Positions 43,301-58,020 of a stretch of 64,000 bases of DNA are shown here, piece after piece. Position 1 is the first letter of the stretch, and every line of letters begins with the position of its first letter. The stretch is from Megachile rotundata (lineage: Eukaryota > Arthropoda > Insecta > Hymenoptera > Megachilidae): assembly GCF_050947335.1 (NCBI RefSeq), contig NW_027473881.1, positions 1-64,000 of the forward strand, written 5' to 3'. The position numbers and the translations under genes are program-made. The notes beneath the pieces were generated by a model, which worked only from the letters and a program-made list of their open reading frames with translations, did not search any database and was not told where the DNA came from.

Positions 43301-43405
43301 CTCATATTATTAGCCATATTATACTTATATGACCGATAGAACGACAATTACTATACTGATTACTCTTAGTATTATTAATCCAACTCATATTATTAGCCAT
43401 ATTAT
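37346..43405. repeat. Array domain A3: full-length monomers
   Basis: About 73 monomers, again without short forms. It begins with AACAACAACTACTATACAC (37362) and the TACCATACTCATT cassette, repeating the series seen at 12.8-14.6 kb and 30.3-31.8 kb. GTTACGGAG at 38338 and 42488 are exactly 4150 = 50 x 83 bp apart, so the register is perfect. A B-type patch lies at about 39860-40230. The last A marker is TTAGTATTATTAATCC at about 43368. No gene or unique sequence was seen. Confidence 0.82.
39860..40230 (+). repeat. B-type patch inside domain A3
   Basis: About four and a half monomers with family-B markers (AAATCATATTATTAGCC with TTCTTATATG, GACATTTACTATAC, GGTCGATAG, CAAATTATTAGCC) lie between A-type monomers. 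No 81-bp monomer is included. The next monomer (TAACACATATTATGAGCC) matches one seen at about 7640 in A1, which puts the right edge near 40210-40230. Confidence 0.6.
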
Positions 43406-43660
43406 GCTTATATGATCGATAGAACGACAATTACTATACTTATTACACTCACTATTATCAATCTAACTCATATTATTAGCCATATTATGCTTATATGGTC
43501 GATAGAACGACAATTACTATACTTATTACTCTTATTATTATCAATCTAACTCATATTATTAGCCATATTATGCTTATATGATCGATAGAACGACAATTAC
43601 TATACTTATTACTCTTATTATTATCAATCTAACTCAAATTATTAGCCATATTATGCTTAT

Positions 43661-45050
43661 ATGATCGATAGAACGACAATTACTATACTTATTACTCTTA
43701 TTATTATCAATCTAACTCATATTATTAGCCATATTATGCATATGATCGATAGAACGGCAATTACTATACCTATTACACTCACTGTTATCAATCTAACTCA
43801 TATTATTAGCCATATTATGCTTATATGGTCGATAGAACGACAATTAATATACTTATTACACTCACTATTATCAATATAACTCATATTATTAGCCATATTA
43901 TGGTTATATGACCGATAGAACGACAATTACTATACTTATTACTCTTATTATTATCAATCTAACTCATATTATTAGCCATATTACGCATATGATCGATAGA
44001 ACGACAATTACTATACTTCTTACACTCACTGTTATCAATCTAACTCATATTATTAGCCATATTATGCTCATATGGTCGATAGAACGACAATTAATATACT
44101 TATTACACTCACTATTATCAATCTAACTCATATTATTAGTCATATTATGCTTATATGATCGATAGAACGACAAATACTATGCTTATTACTCTTATTATTA
44201 TCAATCTAACTCATATTATTAGCCATATTATGCTTATATGATCGATAGTACGACAATTACTATACTCAGTGCTCTTATTATTATCAATCTAACTCATATT
44301 ATTAGCCATATTATGCTTATATGATCGATAGAACGACAATTACTATACTTATTACTCTTATTATTATCAATCTAACTCAAATTATTAGCCATATTATGCT
44401 TATATGATCGATAGAACGACAATTACTATACTTATTACTCTTATTATTATCAATCTAACTCATATTATTAGCCATATTATGCATATGATCGATAGAACGG
44501 CAATTACTATACTTATTACACTCACTGTTATCAGTCTAACTCATATTATTAGCCATATTATGCTTATATGGTCGATAGAACGACAATTAATATACTTATT
44601 ACACTCACTATTATCAATATAACTCATATTATTAGCCATATTATGGTTATATGACCGATAGAACGACAATTACTATACTTATTACTCTTATTATTATCAA
44701 TCTAACTCATATTATTAGCCATATTATGCATATGATCGATAGAACGACAATTACTATACTTCTTACACTCACTGTTATCAATCTAACTCATATTATTAGC
44801 CATATTATGCTCATATGGTCGATAGAACGACAATTAATATACTTATTACACTCACTATTATCAATCTAACTCATATTATTAGTCATATTATGCTTATATG
44901 ATCGATAGAACGACAAATACTATGCTTATTACTCTTATTATTATCAATCTAACTCATATTATTAGCCATATTATGCTTATATGATCGATAGCACGACAAT
45001 TACTATACTCAGTACTCTTATTATTATCAATCTAACTCATATTATTAGCC
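43661..45050 (+). repeat. Nine-monomer HOR of family B, two consecutive units
   Basis: Units start at 43661 and 44404 (743 bp). The second follows the first through both short monomers, GACAAATACTATGC and the ACTCAGT(A/G)CTC monomer, then departs at about 45050, where it has TTCTTATATG and GACATTTAC. Differences are single bases, for example ACCTATTACAC at 43768 against ACTTATTACAC, TTACGCATATG at 43983 against TTATGCATATG, and CAGTCTAAC at 44534 against CAATCTAAC. Confidence 0.83.
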
Positions 45051-45983
45051 ATATTATTCTTATATGATCGATAGAACGACATTTACTATACTTATTGCTC
45101 TTATTATTATCAATCTAACTCATATTATTAGCCATATTATGCTTATATGATCGATAGAACGACTATTAATATACTTATTACACTCACTATTATCAATCTA
45201 ACTCATATTATTAGCCATATTATGGTTATATGACCGATAGAACGACAATTACTATACTTATTACTCTTATTATTATCAATCTAACTCATATTATTAGCCA
45301 TATTATGCAGATATGATCGATAGGACGACAATTACTATACTCATTACTGTCATTATTATCAATCTAACTCATATTATTAGCCATATTATGCTTATATGAT
45401 CGATAGAACGACAATTACTATACCTATTACTCTTATTATTATCAATCTAACTCATATTATTAGCCATATTATTCTTATATGATCGATAGAACGACATTTA
45501 CTATGCTTATTATTCTTATTATTATCAATCTAACTCATATTATTAGCCATATTATGCCTATATGATCGATAGAACGCCAATTACTATACTTATTACACTC
45601 ACTATTATCAATCTGAATGATATTATTAACCATATTATGCAGATATGATCGATAGAACGACAATTACTATACTCATTACTCTTATTATTATCAATCTAAC
45701 TCATATTATTAGCCATATTGAACTTATATGATCGATAGAACGACAATTACTATACTTATTACACTCACTATTATCAATCTAAATCATATTATTAGCCATA
45801 TTATTCTTATATGATCGATAGAACGACATTTACTATACTTATTACTCTTATTATTATCAATCTAACTCATATTATTAGCCATATTATGCTTATATGATCG
45901 ATAGTACGACAATTACTATACTCAGTACTCTTATTATTATCAATCTAACTCATATTATTAGCCATATTATGCTTATATGGTCG
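43915..45983 (+). repeat. Tandem duplication of 2069 bp, left copy
   Basis: A 25-monomer unit (three short) followed directly by its copy at 45984. Matching points 43908/45977, 44404/46473 and 44651/46720 all differ by 2069 = 25 x 83 minus 6. Rare shared changes confirm descent: TTACGCATATG, ACTCAGTGCTC, CAGTCTAAC, GATAGCACG and CATTACTGTCATT. The left edge follows the monomer whose GGTTATATGACCG is GCTTATATGGTCG in the right copy. Confidence 0.87.
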
Positions 45984-48040
45984 ATAGAACGACAATTACT
46001 ATACTTATTACTCTTATTATTATCAATCTAACTCATATTATTAGCCATATTACGCATATGATCGATAGAACGACAATTACTATACTTCTTACACTCACTG
46101 TTATCAATCTAACTCATATTATTAGCCATATTATGCTCATATGGTCGATAGAACGACAATTAATATACTTATTACACTCACTATTATCAATCTAACTCAT
46201 ATTATTAGTCATATTATGCTTATATGATCGATAGAACGACAAATACTATGCTTATTACTCTTATTATTATCAATCTAACTCATATTATTAGCCATATTAT
46301 GCTTATATGATCGATAGTACGACAATTACTATACTCAGTGCTCTTATTATTATCAATCTAACTCATATTATTAGCCATATTATGCTTATATGATCGATAG
46401 AACGACAATTACTATACTTATTACTCTTATTATTATCAATCTAACTCAAATTATTAGCCATATTATGCTTATATGATCGATAGAACGACAATTACTATAC
46501 TTATTACTCTTATTATTATCAATCTAACTCATATTATTAGCCATATTATGCATATGATCGATAGAACGGCAATTACTATACTTATTACACTCACTGTTAT
46601 CAGTCTAACTCATATTATTAGCCATATTATGCTTATATGGTCGATAGAACGACAATTAATATACTTATTACACTCACTATTATCAATATAACTCATATTA
46701 TTAGCCATATTATGGTTATATGACCGATAGAACGACAATTACTATACTTATTACTCTTATTATTATCAATCTAACTCATATTATTAGCCATATTATGCAT
46801 ATGATCGATAGAACGACAATTACTATACTTCTTACACTCACTGTTATCAATCTAACTCATATTATTAGCCATATTATGCTCATATGGTCGATAGAACGAC
46901 AATTAATATACTTATTACACTCACTATTATCAATCTAACTCATATTATTAGTCATATTATGCTTATATGATCGATAGAACGACAAATACTATGCTTATTA
47001 CTCTTATTATTATCAATCTAACTCATATTATTAGCCATATTATGCTTATATGATCGATAGCACGACAATTACTATACTCAGTACTCTTATTATTATCAAT
47101 CTAACTCATATTATTAGCCATATTATTCTTATATGATCGATAGAACGACATTTACTATACTTATTGCTCTTATTATTATCAATCTAACTCATATTATTAG
47201 CCATATTATGCTTATATGATCGATAGAACGACAATTAATATACTTATTACACTCACTATTATCAATCTAACTCATATTATTAGCCATATTATGGTTATAT
47301 GACCGATAGAACGACAATTACTATACTTATTACTCTTATTATTATCAATCTAACTCATATTATTAGCCATATTATGCAGATATGATCGATAGGACGACAA
47401 TTACTATACTCATTACTGTCATTATTATCAATCTAACTCATATTATTAGCCATATTATGCTTATATGATCGATAGAACGACAATTACTATACCTATTACT
47501 CTTATTATTATCAATCTAACTCATATTATTAGCCATATTATTCTTATATGATCGATAGAACGACATTTACTATGCTTATTATTCTTATTATTATCAATCT
47601 AACTCATATTATTAGCCATATTATGCCTATATGATCGATAGAACGCCAATTACTATACTTATTACACTCACTATTATCAATCTGAATGATATTATTAACC
47701 ATATTATGCAGATATGATCGATAGAACGACAATTACTATACTTATTACACTCACTATTATCAATCTAAATCATATTATTAGCCATATTATTCTTATATGA
47801 TCGATAGAACGACATTTACTATACTTATTACTCTTATTATTATCAATCTAACTCATATTATTAGCCATATTATGCTTATATGATCGATAGTACGACAATT
47901 ACTATACTCAGTACTCTTATTATTATCAATCTAACTCATATTATTAGCCATATTATGCTTATATGGTCGATAGAACGACAATTACTATACTTATTACTCT
48001 TATTATTATCAATCTAACTCATATTATTAGCCATATTATG
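45984..48040 (+). repeat. Tandem duplication of 2069 bp, right copy
   Basis: Copy of 43915-45983. It lacks one monomer: the series TACTCATTACTC with TATTGAACTTATATG at about 45660-45743 is missing here at about 47730, where the copy goes straight to TTATTACACTC and AAATCATATT. GACAATTAATATAC at about 47230 corresponds to GACTATTAATATAC at 45161. A related series without the leading part is found again at about 53460-54330. Confidence 0.85.
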
Positions 48041-48175
48041 CATATGATCGATTGAACGACAATTACTATACTTCCTACACTCACTGTTATCAATCTAACT
48101 CATATTATTAGCCATATTATGCTTATATGGTTGATAGAACGACAATTAATATACTTATTACACTCACTATTATCA

Positions 48176-49946
48176 ATCTAACTCATATTATTAGTCATAT
48201 TATGCTTATATGATCGATAGAACGACAAATACTATGCTTATTACTCTTATTATTATCAATCTAACTCATATTATTAACCATATTATGCTTATATGATCGA
48301 TAGTACGACAATTACTATACTCATTACTCTTATTATTATCAATCTAACTCGTATTATTAACCATATTATGCTTATATGATCGAAAGAACGACAAATACTA
48401 TGCTTATTACTCTTATTATTATCAATCTAACTCATATTATTAGCCATATTATGCTTATATGATCGATAGTACGACAATTACTATACTCAGTACTCTTATT
48501 ATTATCAATCTAACTCATATTATTAGCCATATTATTCTTATATGATCGATAGAACGACATTTACTATACTTATTGCTCTTATTATTATCAATCTAACTCA
48601 TATTATTAGCCATATTATGCTTATATGATCGATAGAATGACAATTACTATACTAATTACACTCACTATTATCAATGAAACTCATTTTATTTGCCATATTA
48701 TGGTTATATGACCGATAGAACGACAATTACTATACTTATTACTCTTATTATTTTCAATCGAACTCATATTATTAGCCATATTGTGCTTATATGATCGATA
48801 GAACGACAATTACTATACTTATTACACTCACTATTATTAATCTAACTCATATTATTAGCCATATTATGCTTATATGGTCGATAGAACGACAATTACTATA
48901 CTTATTACTCTTATTATTATCAATCTAACTCATATTATTAGCCATATTATGCTTATATGATCGATAGAACGACAATTACTATACTTATTACTCTTATTAT
49001 TATCAATCTAACTCAAATTATTAGCCATATTATGCTTATATGATCAATAGAACGACAATTACTATACTTATTACTCTTATTATTATCAATCTAACTCATA
49101 TTATTAGCCATATTATGCATATGATCGATAGAACGGCAATTACTATACTTATTACACTCACTGTTATCAATCTAACTCATATTATTAGCCATATTATGCT
49201 TATATGGTCGATAGAACGACAATTAATATACTTATTACACTCACTATTATCAATATAACTCATATTATTAGCCATATTATGGTTATATGACCGATAGAAC
49301 GACAATTACTATACTTATTACTCTTATTATTATCAATCTAACTCATATTATTAGCCATATTATGCATATGATCGATAGAACGACAATTACTATACTTCTT
49401 ACACTCACTGTTATCAATCTAACTCATATTATTAGCCATATTATGCTCATATGGTCGATAGAACGACAATTAATATACTTATTACACTCACTATTATCAA
49501 TCTAACACATATTATTAGTCATATTATGCTTATATGATCGATAGAACGACAAATACTATGCTTATTACTCTTATTATTATCAATCTAACTCATATTATTA
49601 GCCATATTATGCTTATATGATCGATAGTACGACAATTACTATACTCAGTACTCTTATTATTATCAATCTAACTCATATTATTAGCCATATTATGCTTATA
49701 TGATCGATAGAACGACAATTACTATACTTATTACTCTTATTATTATCAATCTAACTCAAATTATTAGCCATATTATGCTTATATGATCGATAGAACGACA
49801 ATTACTATACTTATTACTCTTACTATTATCAATCTAACTCATATTATTAGCCATATTATGCATATGATCGATAGAACGGCAATTACTATACTTATTACAC
49901 TCACTGTTATCAATCTAACTCATATTATTAGCCATATTATGCTTAT
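48176..49946 (+). repeat. Duplicated block, left copy (offset 3061 bp, 37 monomers)
   Basis: Recurs at 51237-53007. CTCGTATTATTAACC (about 48349 and 51410), TTTTCAATCGAACTC, GATCAATAGAACG (at 49040 and 52101) and CTAACACATATTATTAGTC (about 49503 and 52564) are all 3061 bp apart = 37 x 83 minus 10 (five short monomers). Small differences include GATCGAAAG at about 48380, AGAATGACAATT at about 48634 and ACTGTTATC neighbours. The space between the copies is taken up by the 994-bp duplication. Confidence 0.85.
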
Positions 49947-50940
49947 ATGATCGATAGAACGACAATTACTATACTTATTACTCTTACTATTATCAATCTA
50001 ACTCATATTATTAGCCATATTATGCATATGATCGATAGAACGGCAATTACTATACTTATTACACTCACTGTTATCAATCTAACTCATATTATTAGCCATA
50101 TTATGCTTATATGGTCGATAGAACGACAATTAATATACTTATTACACTCACTATTATCAATATAACTCATATTATTAGCCATATTATGGTTATATGACCG
50201 ATAGAACGACAATTACTATACTTATTACTCTTATTATTATCAATCTAACTCATATTATTAGTCATATTATGCTTATATGATCGATAGAACGACAAATACT
50301 ATGCTTATTACTCTTATTATTATCAATCTAACTCATATTATTAACCATATTATGCTTATATGATCGATAGTACGACAATTACTATACTCATTACTCTTAT
50401 TATTATCAATCTAACTCGTATTATTAACCATATTATGCTTATATGATCGATAGAACGACAAATACTATGCTTATTACTCTTATTATTATCAATCTAACTC
50501 ATATTATTAGCCATATTATGCTTATATGATCGATAGTACGACAATTACTATACTCAGTACTCTTATTATTATCAATCTAACTCATATTATTAGCCATATT
50601 ATTCTTATATGATCGATAGAACGACATTTACTATACTTATTGCTCTTATTATTATCAATCTAACTCATATTATTAGCCATATTATGCTTATATGATCGAT
50701 AGAACGACAATTACTATACTAATTACACTCACTATTATCAATCAAACTCATTTTATTTGCCATATTATGGTTATATGACCGATAGAACGACAATTACTAT
50801 ACTTATTACTCTTATTATTTTCAATCGAACTCATATTATTAGCCATATTGTGCTTATATGATCGATAGAACGATAATTACTATACTTATTACACTCACTA
50901 TTATTAATCTAACTCATATTATTAGCCATATTATGCTTAT
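49947..50940 (+). repeat. Tandem duplication of 994 bp, left copy
   Basis: Twelve monomers (one short) directly followed by the copy at 50941. CTCGTATTATTAACC at about 50416 and 51410, and TTTTCAATCGAACTC at about 50819 and 51813, differ by 994 = 12 x 83 minus 2. ACGATAATT at about 50869 corresponds to ACGACAATT in the right copy. Confidence 0.85.
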
Positions 50941-51934
50941 ATGGTCGATAGAACGACAATTACTATACTTATTACTCTTATTATTATCAATCTAACTCAT
51001 ATTATTAGCCATATTATGCATATGATCGATAGAACGGCAATTACTATACTTATTACACTCACTGTTATCAATCTAACTCATATTATTAGCCATATTATGC
51101 TTATATGGTCGATAGAACGACAATTAATATACTTATTACACTCACTATTATCAATATAACTCATATTATTAGCCATATTATGGTTATATGACCGATAGAA
51201 CGACAATTACTATACTTATTACTCTTATTATTATCAATCTAACTCATATTATTAGTCATATTATGCTTATATGATCGATAGAACGACAAATACTATGCTT
51301 ATTACTCTTATTATTATCAATCTAACTCATATTATTAACCATATTATGCTTATATGATCGATAGTACGACAATTACTATACTCATTACTCTTATTATTAT
51401 CAATCTAACTCGTATTATTAACCATATTATGCTTATATGATCGATAGAACGACAAATACTATGCTTATTACTCTTATTATTATCAATCTAACTCATATTA
51501 TTAGCCATATTATGCTTATATGATCGATAGTACGACAATTACTATACTCAGTACTCTTATTATTATCAATCTAACTCATATTATTAGCCATATTATTCTT
51601 ATATGATCGATAGAACGACATTTACTATACTTATTGCTCTTATTATTATCAATCTAACTCATATTATTAGCCATATTATGCTTATATGATCGATAGAACG
51701 ACAATTACTATACTAATTACACTCACTATTATCAATCAAACTCATTTTATTTGCCATATTATGGTTATATGACCGATAGAACGACAATTACTATACTTAT
51801 TACTCTTATTATTTTCAATCGAACTCATATTATTAGCCATATTGTGCTTATATGATCGATAGAACGACAATTACTATACTTATTACACTCACTATTATTA
51901 ATCTAACTTATATTATTAGCCATATTATGCTTAT
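50941..51934 (+). repeat. Tandem duplication of 994 bp, right copy
   Basis: Follows 49947-50940 without a gap. It differs at TATGGTCGATAG at the start against TATGATCGATAG, TTACTCTTATT against TTACTCTTACT, and CTAACTTATATT at about 51904 against CTAACTCATATT. It lies inside the interval between the 3061-bp offset copies, so at least two duplication steps overlap here. Confidence 0.85.
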
Positions 51935-53007
51935 ATGGTCGATAGAACGACAATTACTATACTTATTACTCTTATTATTATCAATCTAACTCATATTATT
52001 AGCCATATTATGCTTATATGATCGATAGAACGACAATTACTATACTTATTACTCTTATTATTATCAATCTAACTCAAATTATTAGCCATATTATGCTTAT
52101 ATGATCAATAGAACGACAATTACTATACTTATTACTCTTATTATTATCAATCTAACTCATATTATTAGCCATATTATGCATATGATCGATAGAACGGCAA
52201 TTACTATACTTATTACACTCACTGTTATCAATCTAACTCATATTATTAGCCATATTATGCTTATATGGTCGATAGAACGACAATTAATATACTTATTACA
52301 CTCACTATTATCAATATAACTCATATTATTAGCCATATTATGGTTATATGACCGATAGAACGACAATTACTATACTTATTACTCTTATTATTATCAATCT
52401 AACTCATATTATTAGCCATATTATGCATATGATCGATAGAACGACAATTACTATACTTCTTTCACTCACTGTTATCAATCTAACTCATATTATTAGCCAT
52501 ATTATGCTCATATGGTCGATAGAACGACAATTAATATACTTATTACACTCACTATTATCAATCTAACACATATTATTAGTCATATTATGCTTATATGATC
52601 GATAGAACGACAAATACTATGCTTATTACTCTTATTATTATCAATCTAACTCATATTATTAGCCATATTATGCTTATATGATCGATAGTACGACAATTAC
52701 TATACTCAGTACTCTTATTATTATCAATCTAACTCATATTATTAGCCATATTATGCTTATATGATCGATAGAACGACAATTACTATACTTATTACTCTTA
52801 TTATTATCAATCTAACTCAAATTATTAGCCATATTATGCTTATATGATCGATAGAACGACAATTACTATACTTATTACTCTTATTATTATCAATCTAACT
52901 CATATTATTAGCCATATTATGCACATGATCGATAGAACGGCAATTACTATACTTATTACACTCACTGTTATCAATCTAACTCATATTATTAGCCATATTA
53001 TGCTTAT
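51237..53007 (+). repeat. Duplicated block, right copy of 48176-49946
   Basis: Copy at an offset of 3061 bp. The shared rare monomers GATCAATAG and CTAACACATATT confirm it. Private changes are TACTTCTTTCACTC at about 52460 and GCACATGATCG at 52920. The match ends near 53007, where this copy has GCTTATATGGTCG and the left one GCTTATATGATCG. Confidence 0.85.
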
Positions 53008-56000
53008 ATGGTCGATAGAACGACAATTAATATACTTATTACACTCACTATTATCAATATAACTCATATTATTAGCCATATTATGGTTATATGACCGATA
53101 GAACGACAATTACTATACTTATTACTCTTATTATTATCAATCTAACTCATATTATTAGCCATATTATGCATATGATCGATAGAACGACAATTACTATACT
53201 TCTTACACTCACTGTTATCAATCTAACTCATATTATTAGCCATATTATGCTCATATGGTCGATAGAACGACAATTAATATACTGATTAGACTCACTATTA
53301 TCAATCTAACTCATATTATTAGTCATATTATGCTTATATGATCGATAGAACGACAAATACTATGCTTATTACTCTTATTATTATCAATCTAACTCATATT
53401 ATTAGCCATATTATGCTTATATGATCGATAGTACGACAATTACTATACTCAGTACTCTTATTATTATCAATCTAACTCATATTATTAGCCATATTATTCT
53501 TATATGATCGATAGAACGACATTTACTATACTTATTGCTCTTATTATTATCAATCTAACTCATATTATTAGCCATATTATGCTTATATGATCGATAGAAC
53601 GACAATTAATATACTTATTACACTCACTATTATCAATCTAACTCATATTATTAGCCATATTATGGTTATATGACCGATAGAACGACAATTACTATACTTA
53701 TTACTCTTATTATTATCAATCTAACTCATATTATTAGCCATATTATGCAGATATGATCGATAGGACGACAATTACTATACTCATTACTGTCATTATTATC
53801 AATCTAACTCATATTATTAGCCATATTATGCTTATATGATCGATAGAACGACAATTACTATACCTATTACTCTTATTATTATCAATCTAACTCATATTAT
53901 TAGCCATATTATTCTTATATGATCGATAGGACGACATTTACTATGCTTATTATTCTTATTATTATCAATCTAACTCATATTATTAGCCATATTATGCCTA
54001 TATGATCGATAGAACGCCAATTACTATACTTATTACACTCACTATTATCAATCTGAATGATATTATTAACCATATTATGCAGATATGATCGATAGAACGA
54101 CAATTACTATACTCATTACTCTTATTATTATCAATCTAACTCATATTATTAGCCATATTGAACTTATATGATCGATAGAACGACAATTACTATACTTATT
54201 ACACTCACTATTATCAATCTAAATCATATTATTAGCCATATTATTCTTATATGATCGATAGAACGACATTTACTATACTTATTACTCTTATTATTATCAA
54301 TCTAACTCATATTATTAGCCATATTATGCTTGTATGATCGATAGAACGACAATTACTATACTTATTACACTCACTATTATCAATCTAACTCATATTATTG
54401 ACCATATTATGCAGATATGATCGATAGAACGACAATTACTATACTTATTACTCTTATTATTATCAATCTAACTCATATTATTAGCCATATTATGCTTATA
54501 TGATCGATAGAACGACAATTACTATACTTATTACACTCACTATTATCAATCTAACTCATATTATTAGCCATATTATGGTTATATGACCGATAGAACGACA
54601 ATTACTATACTTATTACTCTCATTATTATCAATCTAACTCATATTATTAGCCATATTATGCAGATATGATCGATAGGACGACAATTACTATACATATTAC
54701 ACTCACTATTATTAATCAAACTCATATTATTAGCCATATTATGCATATGATCGATAGAACGGCAATTACTATACTTATTACACTCACTGTTATCAATCTA
54801 ACTCATATTATTAGCCATATTATGCTTATATGGTCGATAGAACGACAATTAATATACTTATTACACTCACTATTATCAATCTAACTCATATTATTAGCCA
54901 TATTATGGTTATATGACCGATAGAACGACAATTACTATACTTATTACTCTTATTATTATCAATCTAACTCATATTATTAGCCATATTATGCAGATATGAT
55001 CGATAGGACGACAATTACTATACTCATTACTGTCATTATTATCAATCTAACTCATATTATTAGCCATATTATGCTTATATGATCGATAGAACGACAATTA
55101 CTATACCTATTACTCTTATTATTATCAATCTAACTCATATTATTAGGCATATTATTCTTATATGATCGATAGAACGACATTTACTATGCTTATTATTCTT
55201 ATTATTATCAATCTAACTCATATTATTAGCCATATTATGCTTATATGATCGATAGAACGACAATTACTATACATATTACACTCACTATTATTAATCAAAC
55301 TCATATTATTAGCCATATTATGGTTATATGACCGATAGAACGACAATTACTATACTTATTACTCTTATTATTATCAATCTAACTCATATTATTAGTCATA
55401 TTATGCTTATATGATCGATAGAACGACAATTACTTTGCTTATTACTCTTATTATTATCAATCTAACTCATATTATTAACCATATTATGCTTTTATGATCG
55501 ATAGTACAACAATTACTATACTCATTACTCTTACTATTATCAATCTAACTCATATTATTAGCCATATTGTGCTTATATGATCGATATAACGACAATTACT
55601 ATACTTATTACACTCACTATTATCAATCTAACTCATATTATTAGCCATATTATGCTTATATGGTCGATAGAACGACAATTACTATACTTATTACTCTTAT
55701 TATTATCAATCTAACTCATATTATTAGCCATATTATGCTTATATGATCGATAGAACGACAATTACTATACTTATTACTCTTATTATTATCAATCTAACTC
55801 AAATTATTAGCCATATTATGCTTATATGATCGATAGAACGACAATTACTATACTTATTACTCTTATTATTATCAATCTAACTCATATTATTAGCCATATT
55901 ATGCATATGATCGATAGAACGGCAATTACTATACTTATTACACTCACTGTTATCAATCTAACTCATATTATTAGCCATATTATTCTTATATGGTCGATAG

Positions 56001-56779
56001 AACGACAATTAATATACTTATTACACTCACTATTATCAATATCACTCATATTATTAGCCATATTATGGTTATATGACCGATAGAACGACAATTACTATAC
56101 TTATTACTCTTATTATTATCAATCTAACTCATATTATTAGCCATATTATGCATATGATCGATAGCACGACAATTACTATACTTCTTACACTCACTGTTAT
56201 CAATCTAACTCATATTATTAGCCATATTATGCTCATATGGTCGATAGAACGACAATTAATATACTTATTACACTCACTATTATCAATCTAACTCATATTA
56301 TTAGTCATATTATGCTTATATGATCGATAGAACGACAAATACTATGCTTATTACTCTTATTATTATCAATCTAACTCATATTATTAGCCATATTATGCTT
56401 ATATGATCGATAGTACGACAATTACTATACTCAGTACTCTTATTATTATCAATCTAACTCATATTATTAGCCATATTATTCTTATATGATCGATAGAACG
56501 ACATTTACTATACTTATTGCTCTTATTATTATCAATCTAACTCATATTATTAGCCATATTATGCTTATATGATCGATAGAACGACAATTACTATACTAAT
56601 TACACTCACTATTATCAATCAAACTCATTTTATTTGCCATATTATGGTTATATGACCGATAGAACGACAATTACTATACTTATTACTCTTATTATTTTCA
56701 ATCGAACTCATATTATTAGCCATATTGTGCTTATATGATCGATAGAACGACAATTACTATACTTATTACACTCACTATT

Positions 56780-58020
56780 ATTAATCTAACTCATATTAAG
56801 AGCCATATTATGCTTATATGATCGATAGTACGACAATTACTATACTCAGTACTCTTATTATTATCAATCTAACTCATATTATTAGCCATATTATGCTTAT
56901 ATGATCGATAGAACGACAATTACTATACTTATTACTCTTATTATTATCAAGCTAACTCAAATTATTAGCCATATTATGCTTATATGATCGATAGAACGAC
57001 AATTACTATACTTATTACTCTTATTATTATCAATCTAACTCATATTATTAGCCATATTATGCATATGATCGATAGAACGGCAATTACTATACTTATTACA
57101 CTCACTGTTATCAATCTAACTCATATTATTAGCCATATTATGCTTATATGGTCGATAGAACGACAATTAATATACTTATTACACTCACTATTATCAATAT
57201 AACTCATATTATTAGCCATATTATGGTTATATGACCGATAGAACGACAATTACTATACTTATTACTCTTATTATTATCAATCTAACTCATATTATTAGCC
57301 ATATTATGCATATGATCGATAGAACGACAATTACTATACTTCTTACACTCACTGTTATCAATCTAACTCATATTATTAGCCATATTATGCTCATATGGTC
57401 GATAGAACGACAATTAATATACTGATTAGACTCACTATTATCAATCTAACTCATATTATTAGTCATATTATGCTTATATGATCGATAGAACGACAAATAC
57501 TATGCTTATTACTCTTATTATTATCAATCTAACTCATATTATTAGCCATATTATGCTTATATGATCGATAGTACGACAATTACTATACTCAGTACTCTTA
57601 TTATTATCAATCTAACTCATATTATTAGCCATATTATTCTTATATGATCGATAGAACGACATTTACTATACTTATTGCTCTTATTATTATCAATCTAACT
57701 CATATTATTAGCCATATTATGCTTATATGATCGATAGAACGACAATTAATATACTTATTACACTCACTATTATCAATCTAACTCATATTATTAGCCATAT
57801 TATGGTTATATGACCGATAGAACGACAATTACTATACTTATTACTCTTATTATTATCAATCTAACTCATATTATTAGCCATATTATGCAGATATGATCGA
57901 TAGGACGACAATTACTATACTCATTACTGTCATTATTATCAATCTAACTCATATTATTAGTCATATTATGCTTATATGATCGATAGAACGACAAATACTA
58001 TGCTTATTACTCTTATTATT
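56780..58020 (+). repeat. Tandem duplication of 1241 bp, left copy
   Basis: Fifteen monomers, two of them short, directly followed by the copy at 58021. Two private changes found nowhere else I looked are shared: CATATTAAGAGCC (56791 and 58032) and CAAGCTAACTCAAATT (G at 56951 and 58192). The frame markers 56984/58225 and 57231/58472 agree. All give 1241 = 15 x 83 minus 4. Both copies have ACTGATTAGACTC, which cuts the open frame to 64 codons. Confidence 0.9.
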
